Assembly: GCF_052078665.1 (NCBI RefSeq)
Contig: NZ_JBQJIK010000012.1
Location: forward strand, 52,088-116,087
Source of the DNA: Inquilinus sp052078665
Lineage (GTDB): Bacteria > Pseudomonadota > Alphaproteobacteria > DSM-16000 > Inquilinaceae
Length of the DNA stretch: 64,000 nucleotides
Direction: 5' to 3'
The notes below the pieces were generated by a model. It ran no database searches. It saw only the letters and a list, made by a program, of their open reading frames with translations, and had not been told where the DNA came from. Below are positions 38,344-46,148 of the stretch, piece by piece. Position numbers and translations under genes: made by a program. How positions within the stretch are numbered: position 1 is the stretch's first letter; each line of letters starts with the position of its first letter.

Positions 38344-39240
38344 ATGACGCATCTGATCCGGCAAATGGGCCATGTGGCCTTCACCACCCCCGATCCTGAG
38401 GGATCGGCGCGGGACTTGGCCGAGATCGTCGGCCTCAAGGTCACCGACCGCCGGGACGGCACCGTCTATCTCTCCGCCAACCAGCGCCACCACGAGGTCT
38501 CGTTCCGGCCCGGCCCGCGCGCGGAGGTGCTGGCGATCGGGCTGGAGGCGATGGACGCGGCCGCGGTCGACGAGGTGCAGCGGCGGCTGCGGTCGGAGGG
38601 GATCGAGATCCTGGACGACCGGCCGCTGGGGCCGGGCATGGAGCGGGCGGTGCGCTTCGTCGCCCCGTTCGGCGCGGTGTTCGAGGTGCACACCCCGGTC
38701 GCCCGCGACCAGGCCCGACGCCATGTCGGCCCCGGCTCGCGGCCGAAGCGGATCGAGCATGTCAACCTGAAGGCGCCGGACACGCTGCTGGTGCGCGACT
38801 TTCTGACCCGGCTGCTGGGCATGCAGCTGTCCGACCGCACGGCGGGCGACGAGTTCCTGTGGTTCCGCGGCTGGGACGGCTATCACCACACCGTCGCCGT
38901 GTTCCGCGGCGAGCCGCAGTTGCACCATTACGCCTTCGACCTGCACGCGCTGGAGGACCTCGCCGGCATCGCCGACACGCTGGTGCTGAAGGACCGCGCC
39001 CTGCTGTGGGGGCCCGGCCGGCACGGCGCCGGCGGCAATGTCTTTACCTATTACGTCGATCCCGATGGCTGCGTGGTCGAGAACTCGACCGGCATGGACC
39101 GCATCGACAGCGACCTGCTGTACGAGGCCCGGACCTGGGAGATCTCGGCCACGCTGGCCGACCGTTGGATCAACCAGTGGGGATCGCCGCCGCCGGCCGG
39201 CTTCACCGATCCCGGGCTGCCCTTCGCCGCCGTGCGCTGA
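38344..39240 (+). CDS. Two-domain VOC-family extradiol ring-cleavage dioxygenase
   Basis: A 298-residue type-I extradiol dioxygenase. Two vicinal-oxygen-chelate modules are visible; the C-terminal one supplies the probable iron ligands His139 (IEHVNLKAP), His194/195 (LHHYAFDLH) and Glu246 (CVVENST). N-terminal GHVAFTTPDPEGSARD matches catechol-2,3-dioxygenase-like proteins. The substrate would be the catechol made by the flavin hydroxylase encoded next. Start ATG 38344 has GGAGC 10 nt upstream. Confidence 0.9.
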   Translation: MTHLIRQMGHVAFTTPDPEGSARDLAEIVGLKVTDRRDGTVYLSANQRHHEVSFRPGPRAEVLAIGLEAMDAAAVDEVQRRLRSEGIEILDDRPLGPGMERAVRFVAPFGAVFEVHTPVARDQARRHVGPGSRPKRIEHVNLKAPDTLLVRDFLTRLLGMQLSDRTAGDEFLWFRGWDGYHHTVAVFRGEPQLHHYAFDLHALEDLAGIADTLVLKDRALLWGPGRHGAGGNVFTYYVDPDGCVVENSTGMDRIDSDLLYEARTWEISATLADRWINQWGSPPPAGFTDPGLPFAAVR

Positions 39241-39339
39241 GCCACGGCCGACCCCGCCGGCCCGGGAAGCGGCGCGCAGACGGCCGCCCCGGGGATCACC
39301 GGCCCGACAGATGGCCCGACAGATGGGAGGACATCGCGA

Positions 39340-40962
39340 ATGGCCCGTCCCGACAACGCGATCCATGACGTCATCCAGATCGGCTACGGCCCGGTCAGCG
39401 CGGCCCTGGCGATCATGCTCGGCCGCCTCGGCTTCACCGTCGCCGTCTTGGAGCGCTGGAAGAGCCGATACCCCCTGCCCCGCGCCGTCTGCATCGACCA
39501 CGAGCTGTACCGCGTGCTGTGCGCCATCGGGCTGCGCGACGCGTTGCCGGCGATAACCCATTCGGCACCGGTCTATCGCTGGTTCAACGCCGAATGGCGC
39601 GAGCTGCTGGCGATCGACTGGTCGGCGGAATCGGTCTCCGGCGGCCCGGAGGTGCATTTCGTACACCAGCCGACGCTGGAGGAGCTGTTCGACCAGGCCG
39701 TGCGCGCCCAGCCCGGCGTGGCCGTCCATCTCGGCAGCGAGGCGGTGGCGATCCGGGAGGAGGCGGATCACGTCGCCGTGACCGTCCGGGACGGCGATGG
39801 CGGCAACCGTATCGTCCGCGGCCGCTTCCTGGTCGGCGTCGACGGCGCCAACAGCCTGGTGCGCCACCACATCGGCTCCGGCCAGGAGGATCGCGGCTTC
39901 GAGGCGGACTGGCTGGTGATCGACATCCTGCCACACCAAGGCGTGGCGCTGGACATCCCGGCCGCGGCCCAGCTCTGCGATCCCGTCCGGCCGACGACGA
40001 TCGTGCCGGCGGGGATCCGCAACGGCCGGTACTTCCGGCGCTGGGAGTTCATGCGCCTGCCGCATGAGACCCGCGAGGAACTGGAAGACGAGGCGATGGC
40101 CTGGCGGTTGCTGCGGCCCTGGGTGACGCCGGACCAGGCCGCCATCGTCCGGCACAAGGTCTACACCTTCCGATCGCTGCTGGCCGACCGCTGGCGCCGG
40201 GGGCGGATCCTGATCGCGGGCGACGCGGCCCATGTTATGCCGCCCTTCATGGGGCAGGGCATGTGCGCGGGGCTGCGCGACGCCTGGAACCTCGCCTGGA
40301 AGCTGGACCTGGTGCGGCGCGGCCAGGCGGACGACCGGCTGCTGGACACCTACCAGCCCGAGCGCCGGCCGCATGCCAGCGACATCATCGACATCTCGAT
40401 GTATCTTGGGAAGATCATCTGCATCCCCGACCCGGAGGAGGCGGCGCGGCGCGACCGTGCGTTCCTCGACGGCTTGGCCCCGCCGCCCCCGCCCTTCCCG
40501 CAGCTGACCGACGGGCTGCTCGACCGCTGGCCGGACGGCCGGATCCGCGGCCCCGCCGGCCTGCTCGGCCCGCACGGCACGATCCGGCTCGGCGGGCGCG
40601 ACGGCCGCTTCGACGACCTGGCCGGCCTCGGCTTCCGCATCGTCGTTGCCGAGGCCGACGCCGGGACTGTGCTGCAGGACGGGCATCGCGAGATCCTCGA
40701 CGGGCTCGACGCCCGTGTCCTGCGCATCGAGCGGCCGGGGACGCCGGCCCCGGGGGCGGCTGTCGACCTGGACGGCAAGATCCTGCCCTTCATGGCCCGG
40801 CACGGCTTGGCCGCCATGGCGGTGCGGCCGGATTTCTACCTCTATGGCGGGGCCGGCTCGCTCGCCGAGCTGCCCGGTCTGGTCGATCGCCTCGCCGCCG
40901 GTCTCGCCTTGTCTGGATGCCGCCCGGCGTCCGTCCCGCCCCTCTTCTGCGCCGCCGGCTGA
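39340..40962 (+). CDS. FAD-dependent aromatic hydroxylase (MhpA-like)
   Basis: A 540-residue flavoprotein monooxygenase of the PHBH/MhpA type. The FAD site begins at IQIGYGPVSAALAIMLG, where the usual GxGPxG is altered to GYGPVS. LVGVDGANSLVR is the DG-type motif and LIAGDAAHVMPPFMGQGMCA the GD motif. A C-terminal thioredoxin-like domain follows. It would hydroxylate a phenolic substrate with NAD(P)H and O2 to give a catechol for the dioxygenase. The substrate is unknown; 3-(3-hydroxyphenyl)propionate is only the best-known family example. Confidence 0.92.
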   Translation: MARPDNAIHDVIQIGYGPVSAALAIMLGRLGFTVAVLERWKSRYPLPRAVCIDHELYRVLCAIGLRDALPAITHSAPVYRWFNAEWRELLAIDWSAESVSGGPEVHFVHQPTLEELFDQAVRAQPGVAVHLGSEAVAIREEADHVAVTVRDGDGGNRIVRGRFLVGVDGANSLVRHHIGSGQEDRGFEADWLVIDILPHQGVALDIPAAAQLCDPVRPTTIVPAGIRNGRYFRRWEFMRLPHETREELEDEAMAWRLLRPWVTPDQAAIVRHKVYTFRSLLADRWRRGRILIAGDAAHVMPPFMGQGMCAGLRDAWNLAWKLDLVRRGQADDRLLDTYQPERRPHASDIIDISMYLGKIICIPDPEEAARRDRAFLDGLAPPPPPFPQLTDGLLDRWPDGRIRGPAGLLGPHGTIRLGGRDGRFDDLAGLGFRIVVAEADAGTVLQDGHREILDGLDARVLRIERPGTPAPGAAVDLDGKILPFMARHGLAAMAVRPDFYLYGGAGSLAELPGLVDRLAAGLALSGCRPASVPPLFCAAG

Positions 40963-40991
40963 CCGCCGGCGCAGCCCAGCCGGAGACCGAC

Positions 40992-42047
40992 ATGCTGCGA
41001 TCCCCGATCCTTGGCCGCAGGGCGGTGCTGGGCGGCCTGCTGCTGGCCGGCAGGGCCGGACCCGCCCCGGGACAGCCGATGGCCGCGGCTCTGCCGCCGC
41101 GCATCGACGTGCACGCGCACTACCTGCCCGGCTTCTACCGCGAGGCCGCCATCGCCGCGGGCCACGAGCACCCGGACGGCATGCCCGGCCTGCCGAAATG
41201 GGATGCCGGCATGGCCGTGGCGATGATGGATCAGATCAACATCCGCACGGCGATGCTGTCGATCTCCTCGCCCGGCGTGCATTTCGGCGACGACGCCGCG
41301 GCGCGGACGCTGGCGCGCCGGGTCAACGAGGAGGCGGCGCGGGCGGCCGCCGACCATCCCGGGCGCTTCGGCCTGTTCGCCTCGCTGCCGCTGCCGGATG
41401 TCGACGGGGCGTTGGCGGAGGCGGCCTACGCCTTCGACACGCTGAAGGCGGACGGCGTCGTGATCGAGACCAACCATCACGGGGTCTATCCGGGCGACGG
41501 ACGGTTCGACCCGCTGTTCGCCGAGCTCGACCGCCGCCGGGCCGTGGTGTTCATGCACCCGACTTCGCCGCACTGCCCGTGCTGCCAGACGGCGGGCCCG
41601 GCCTGGCCCCGGCCGATGCTGGAATTCATGTTCGAGACCACGCGCGCCGTCACCAACCTGATCCTGACCGGCACGCTCGACCGCTTTCCCGGCATCCGGC
41701 TGATCGTGCCGCATGCCGGTGCAGCCGTGCCGGTGCTGGCGGACCGCGTCGTCGGCCTGGCCCCGGCGCTGCAGCTGCCGAACCCGGTCGAGCCCGATCA
41801 TGTCTTCGCCGTGCTGCGCGGCCTCTACTACGACCTGGCCGGCTTCCCGCTGCCGCGGCTCCTACCCGCGCTGCTGCAGATCGCCGATCCCGGCCGCATC
41901 CTCTACGGCAGCGACTGGCCGTTCACGCCGCTGCCGATCGTCGCCCGGCTGGCGCAGGCACAGGACACGACGACGCTGCTTGACGACGCCACGCGCCGGC
42001 GCGTCCTGCACGGCAATGCGCTGACCCTGTTCCCGCGCTTCGCCTAG
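40992..42047 (+). CDS. Amidohydrolase (ACMSD-like) with Tat-type signal
   Basis: A 351-residue amidohydrolase_2 protein. Metal ligands are visible in DVHAHYL (His41, His43), VFMHPTS, VPHAGAA and YGSDWPF. The family includes decarboxylases such as ACMSD and gamma-resorcylate decarboxylase, so it may decarboxylate or hydrolyse a pathway intermediate. The N terminus has a twin-arginine-like start (GRRAVLGGLLLAG), odd for a cluster whose other enzymes are cytoplasmic. The gene overlaps the LysR gene by 4 bp, convergent. Confidence 0.88.
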   Translation: MLRSPILGRRAVLGGLLLAGRAGPAPGQPMAAALPPRIDVHAHYLPGFYREAAIAAGHEHPDGMPGLPKWDAGMAVAMMDQINIRTAMLSISSPGVHFGDDAAARTLARRVNEEAARAAADHPGRFGLFASLPLPDVDGALAEAAYAFDTLKADGVVIETNHHGVYPGDGRFDPLFAELDRRRAVVFMHPTSPHCPCCQTAGPAWPRPMLEFMFETTRAVTNLILTGTLDRFPGIRLIVPHAGAAVPVLADRVVGLAPALQLPNPVEPDHVFAVLRGLYYDLAGFPLPRLLPALLQIADPGRILYGSDWPFTPLPIVARLAQAQDTTTLLDDATRRRVLHGNALTLFPRFA

Positions 42048-42949
42048 CCGCGTCCGGCCGCCTCGCGCCGCGCCCGGCTGGCTTCGGCGGCGATGTCGAG
42101 GAAGGCGCGGACGATGGCCAGGCGCTGGCGTTCGCGCAGGCACACCACATACTCGTCCATCTCCACCCGGCAGCCGCCGATCGGGCGGCTGGCCAGGCGG
42201 GGATCCGGCGTCATCTCGCCGGCCGACATGAAGCCGATGCCCAGGCCGGCGGCGATCGCCTCGCGCGACGCCTCCCGCCCCTCCACCTCCATCCAGGGCG
42301 CCAGCGGCAGGTCGATCGCGGCGAAGGCGCGCTCCACCGTCTCCCGCGTCATCGACCCGGCCTCGCGCATCACCAGACGCTCGCGCGCGATCAGATGCGC
42401 CGGCACGCTGCGCATCCGGGCCAGCGGGTGGGCGCGCGGCAGCAACACATGCACCGGGTCGTGCCACAGCGGCACCGCATGCAGCTGCGGGTCGCCCGGC
42501 ACCCGCGCCAGCACCGCCACGTCGAGCCGGATGTCGATCAGCGCGGCCAGCACCCGCTGGGCGTTGCCGACCGTCATCCGCACCCGCGCGCCGTCGTGCC
42601 GGGCGGTGAAGGCGGCGATCAGCGGCATGGCGTGGAACGGCCCGTCCGCGCCCAGGCGCAGCGTGCCGGTCGGCACCCGGCTGGTGCCCTGCAGCAGCTC
42701 CGCCGCCTCCTGCTGCGCGGCGAAGGCGCGGTTGGTGTAGATCAGCAGCTCGGCGCCCAGCAGGGTCAGCTCGATCGTCCGGCCGGAGCGGCGGAACAGC
42801 TGCACGCCGTAACGCTGCTCCAGTGCCTTGACCTCGATCGACAGCGTCGATTGCGACACGCCGATCGACCGCGCCGCCTTGGTGAAGCTGCCCTCGGTCG
42901 CCACCGCGTGGAAGGCGCGCAGCTGGACGTTGAGTGTTGAGCCCATCAA
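42044..42949 (-). CDS. LysR-family regulator of the phosphonate operon
   Basis: A 301-residue LysR regulator. The helix-turn-helix (SFTKAARSIGVSQSTLSIEV) is at about residues 21-40. The gene diverges from phnX, the place where LysR regulators of 2-aminoethylphosphonate operons usually sit; likely inducer is a pathway compound (inference). Start MMGS/MGST near 42949 is not resolved between two adjacent ATGs. Confidence 0.9.
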   Translation of the reverse strand: MMGSTLNVQLRAFHAVATEGSFTKAARSIGVSQSTLSIEVKALEQRYGVQLFRRSGRTIELTLLGAELLIYTNRAFAAQQEAAELLQGTSRVPTGTLRLGADGPFHAMPLIAAFTARHDGARVRMTVGNAQRVLAALIDIRLDVAVLARVPGDPQLHAVPLWHDPVHVLLPRAHPLARMRSVPAHLIARERLVMREAGSMTRETVERAFAAIDLPLAPWMEVEGREASREAIAAGLGIGFMSAGEMTPDPRLASRPIGGCRVEMDEYVVCLRERQRLAIVRAFLDIAAEASRARREAAGRG

Positions 42950-42970
42950 TACATCGCATGGAGAATATGA

Positions 42971-42981
42971 ATTGGATCAAT
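42971..42981. promoter_or_regulatory. Possible LysR operator before phnX
   Basis: ATTG-GAT-CAAT is a perfect dyad in the AT-rich lysR-phnX gap, with spacing reminiscent of LysR half-sites (T-N11-A type). It lies 22 bp from the regulator start and 69 bp before phnX. Confidence 0.4.
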
Positions 42982-43049
42982 AATAGCTGTTCTGGCTCAA
43001 TCCGGCCATCCGATCCCGCCGACGCGGATCCACCAGCCGGAGGGCCATC

Positions 43050-43880
43050 ATGAGCTTCACCTATCGCCGCCGCTATGCCGGCCCGGTCCGGGCCGCGATC
43101 TTCGACTGGGCCGGCACCACCGTCGATTTCGGCTGCCAGGCGCCGATCACCTCGCTGGTCGACGCCTTCGCCAAGGTCGGGGTCGAGGTGCCGCTGGCCA
43201 CCGCCCGGTTGCCGATGGGCACTGCGAAATGGGACCACATCCGGGCCCTGCTCGACATGCCGCAGATCGCGGCCGCCTGGCAGCGGGCGCATGGCCGGGC
43301 GCCGATCAAGGCCGATGTCGACGACCTGTACGACCGCTTCCTGCCGCTGCAGGTGGCGGCGGTGGAGCGCCACGCGGTGCTGATCCCGGGCACGGTCGAG
43401 ACCATGGCGGCGCTCAAGGCCCGCGGCATCCGCATCGGCACCACCACCGGCTTCCCGCGGCCGGTGATGGAGGTGGTGATCCCGGCCGCCGCCCGGCAGG
43501 GCTATGCGCCGGAGGTGATCGTCTGCGCCGGCGAGACCCCGTCCGGCCGCCCCGGCCCGGCGATGGCGCTGAAGGCGCTGATCGAGCTCGACCTCCATCC
43601 GGTCCAGGCCGCGGTCAAGATCGGCGACACGGTGGTCGACGTGGCCGAGGGGCTGAACGCCGGCATGTGGACCATCGCGCTGGCCGTCACCGGCAACGAG
43701 GTCGGGCTGACGGCCCCGGAATGGGCGGCGCTGCCGGCGGACCGGCAGGCCGGGCTGCGCCGCGCCGCCGCCGACCGGCTGTGGGCCGCCGGGGCGCATG
43801 AGGTGGTCGACGGCATCGCCGAGGTGCCGGCCGCGATCGATCGGATCGAGGCCCGCATCGCCGCCGGCGAGACGCCCTGA
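43050..43880 (+). CDS. phnX: Phosphonoacetaldehyde hydrolase
   Basis: A 276-residue HAD-family enzyme that cleaves phosphonoacetaldehyde to acetaldehyde and phosphate. Nucleophile Asp19 lies in IFDWAGTTVD; Lys60 in MGTAKWDHIRAL is the Schiff-base lysine that separates PhnX from other HAD proteins. GTTTGFPRPVM and VKIGDTVVDVAEG are the remaining HAD motifs. It heads a five-gene operon. No phnW is seen in the window. Confidence 0.95.
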   Translation: MSFTYRRRYAGPVRAAIFDWAGTTVDFGCQAPITSLVDAFAKVGVEVPLATARLPMGTAKWDHIRALLDMPQIAAAWQRAHGRAPIKADVDDLYDRFLPLQVAAVERHAVLIPGTVETMAALKARGIRIGTTTGFPRPVMEVVIPAAARQGYAPEVIVCAGETPSGRPGPAMALKALIELDLHPVQAAVKIGDTVVDVAEGLNAGMWTIALAVTGNEVGLTAPEWAALPADRQAGLRRAAADRLWAAGAHEVVDGIAEVPAAIDRIEARIAAGETP

Positions 43881-43990
43881 CATCAAACCTTCGTCAAATC
43901 GCAACGATGTCGGCGGATCGTCTTCGGGCGACCCATTGCGCCGTCATCACCGACCGGCCTTGGCCGGTTCTCACAGAGGGGTTTCACGAG

Positions 43991-45010
43991 ATGAAGCGCA
44001 CCGTGCTGCTGGCCGGCGTCGCCGGCCTGCTGGCGCTGGCGGCCCCCGCCGTCGCCGCCGACAAGATCACCGTCTACACCGCGCTCGAGGCCGACCAGCT
44101 CAAGGCCTATGAGGCGGCGTTCGAGGCCGCCAACCCGGATGTCGAGATCCAGTGGGTGCGGGATTCGACCGGCATCATCACCGCCAAGCTGCTGGCCGAG
44201 AAGGACAACCCGCAGGCCGACGTGGTCTGGGGCCTGGCCGCCACCTCGCTGATGCTGCTCGACACCCAGGGCATGCTGCAGGGCTACGCCCCGGCCGGGC
44301 TCGACCAGGTGACGCCGGCCTTCCGCGACCCGCGCCCGGCGCCGACCTGGGTCGGCATGGACATCTGGGCCTCCGCCCTGTGCTTCAACACCGCCGAGGC
44401 CGAGGCCAAGGGCCTGCCCGCGCCGAAGAGCTGGGAGGACCTGACCAACCCGGCCTACAAGGGCCAGATCGTGATGCCGAACCCGGCCTCCTCCGGCACC
44501 GGCTACCTGATGGTCTCGGCCTGGCTGCAGTTGATGGGCGAGGAGAAGGGCTGGGCCTATATGGACAAGCTGCACGAGAACATCGGCAGCTACGTCCATT
44601 CCGGCTCCAAGCCGTGCCGCCAGGCCGGCGCCGGCGAATACGCCATCGGCCTGTCCTTCGAGTACCGCGCCAACAAGACCAAGGCGGACGGCGCCCCGAT
44701 CGACATCGTGTTCCCGTCCGAAGGCCTCGGCTGGGACATGGAGGCGGTGTCGGTGGTCAAGGGCACCAAGCACGCCGCGGCGGCGCAGAAGCTGGTCGAC
44801 TGGGCGATCTCCGGCCCGGCCAACGACCTCTACGCCGGCAGCTACGCCATCACCGCCGTGCCCGGCCATGCCAAGCCGCTGGAGAACGTGCCCGCCGATC
44901 TGCAGCAGCGGCTGATCAAGAACGACTTCGCCTGGGCCGCCGCCAACCGCGACCGGATCCTGGCCGAGTGGAGCCGCCGCTACGACGGCAAGTCCGAACC
45001 GAAGAGCTGA
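43991..45010 (+). CDS. 2-aminoethylphosphonate ABC transporter substrate-binding protein
   Basis: A 339-residue periplasmic binding protein with a Sec signal ending in AVAADK. ITVYTALEADQLKAYEAAFE and the DVVWGLAA region are typical of the iron(III)/phosphonate-type (SBP_bac_6/PhnS) group. The stretch NPASSGTGYLM contains conserved ligand contacts. The start at 43991 has GAGGGG at a suitable distance. Its place between phnX and phosphonate-type ATPase and permease genes assigns the ligand as AEP or a related aminophosphonate (inference). Confidence 0.9.
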   Translation: MKRTVLLAGVAGLLALAAPAVAADKITVYTALEADQLKAYEAAFEAANPDVEIQWVRDSTGIITAKLLAEKDNPQADVVWGLAATSLMLLDTQGMLQGYAPAGLDQVTPAFRDPRPAPTWVGMDIWASALCFNTAEAEAKGLPAPKSWEDLTNPAYKGQIVMPNPASSGTGYLMVSAWLQLMGEEKGWAYMDKLHENIGSYVHSGSKPCRQAGAGEYAIGLSFEYRANKTKADGAPIDIVFPSEGLGWDMEAVSVVKGTKHAAAAQKLVDWAISGPANDLYAGSYAITAVPGHAKPLENVPADLQQRLIKNDFAWAAANRDRILAEWSRRYDGKSEPKS

Positions 45011-45061
45011 GCTGACGGCGGCCGGTCCTGCGACCGGCCGCCTCCCGCAACGGAGGGCCCG

Positions 45062-46135
45062 ATGACCGACCCGTATCTGACCGTTCGCGACGTCACCAAG
45101 CGCTTCGGCGGCTTCACCGCGCTGGACGGCGTCAGCCTCGACATCCAGCCCGGCGAGTTCGTCTGCTTCCTCGGGCCCTCCGGCTGCGGCAAGACCACGC
45201 TGCTGCGCGCCATCTCCGGCCTCGACGTCCAGACCGCCGGCGAGATCCGCCAGGGCGGGCGCGACATCTCGCGGCTGCCGATCGGCCAGCGCGACTTCGG
45301 CATCGTGTTCCAGTCCTACGCCCTGTTCCCCAACCTCTCGATCCGGGCCAACGTCGCCTACGGCCTGGAGAACCGCGGCAAGCCGCGGGCCCAGATCGAC
45401 GCCCGGGTGGCGGAGATGCTCGACCTCGTCGGCCTGGCCGACCAGGCGCGCAAGCACCCGTCGCAGCTGTCCGGCGGCCAGCAGCAGCGCGTCGCCATCG
45501 CCCGCGCCCTGGCGCCGGCCCCAGGCCTGCTGCTGCTGGACGAGCCGCTGTCGGCGCTCGACGCCCGGGTGCGGGCCCGGCTGCGCGGCGAGATCCGCGA
45601 CCTGCAGCGCCGGCTCGGCATCACCACCATCATGGTGACGCACGACCAGGAGGAGGCGCTGACCATGTCCGACCGGATCGTGGTGATGAACCGCGGCCGG
45701 ATCGAGCAGATCGGCACCCCGACCGCGATCTACGACCGGCCGGCGACGCCCTTCGTCGCCGATTTCGTCGGCAAGATGAACGCCTTCGCCGGCCACGTCT
45801 CGACCGCGGAGGAGGTCGATATCGGCGCCACCCGGCTGCGCTGCGCGCCCACCGCGATCGCCGCCGGCCAGCCCGTCACCGTCTGCATCCGGCCGGAGGA
45901 GGTGGCGATCCGCGATCTCGGCGGCGTCGGCGCCAATGTGCTGGAGGCGGAGGTGGCGGCGCTCGACTTCGTCGGCACCCATTTCGCCGCCCGGCTGGCG
46001 GTGCCCGGCACCAGCTTCGACCTGACCGTCGACCTGCCTGTGGGCGAGGCCCGGGCCATGGACATCGTGATCGGCCACCGCCTGCGCGTCGGCCTGCCGC
46101 CGGACCGGCTGCGGGTCTACGCCCGGGCGGCCTGA
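45062..46135 (+). CDS. 2-aminoethylphosphonate ABC transporter ATPase
   Basis: A 357-residue ATPase. Walker A is LGPSGCGKTTLLR, the signature LSGGQQQRVAIARAL, Walker B LLLLDEPLSALDA and the H-loop VTHDQEE. A C-terminal TOBE domain (VTVCIRPEEVAI) is present. It is of the PotA/PhnT type and energises the fused permease encoded 13 bp downstream. Confidence 0.94.
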   Translation: MTDPYLTVRDVTKRFGGFTALDGVSLDIQPGEFVCFLGPSGCGKTTLLRAISGLDVQTAGEIRQGGRDISRLPIGQRDFGIVFQSYALFPNLSIRANVAYGLENRGKPRAQIDARVAEMLDLVGLADQARKHPSQLSGGQQQRVAIARALAPAPGLLLLDEPLSALDARVRARLRGEIRDLQRRLGITTIMVTHDQEEALTMSDRIVVMNRGRIEQIGTPTAIYDRPATPFVADFVGKMNAFAGHVSTAEEVDIGATRLRCAPTAIAAGQPVTVCIRPEEVAIRDLGGVGANVLEAEVAALDFVGTHFAARLAVPGTSFDLTVDLPVGEARAMDIVIGHRLRVGLPPDRLRVYARAA

Positions 46136-46148
46136 GGGGAGGCGACCC

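Noticed and set aside
39295..39330. Short direct repeat of CCCGACAGATGG upstream of the hydroxylase gene
   Set aside because: Only two copies, adjacent, without symmetry; likely simple slippage rather than an operator.
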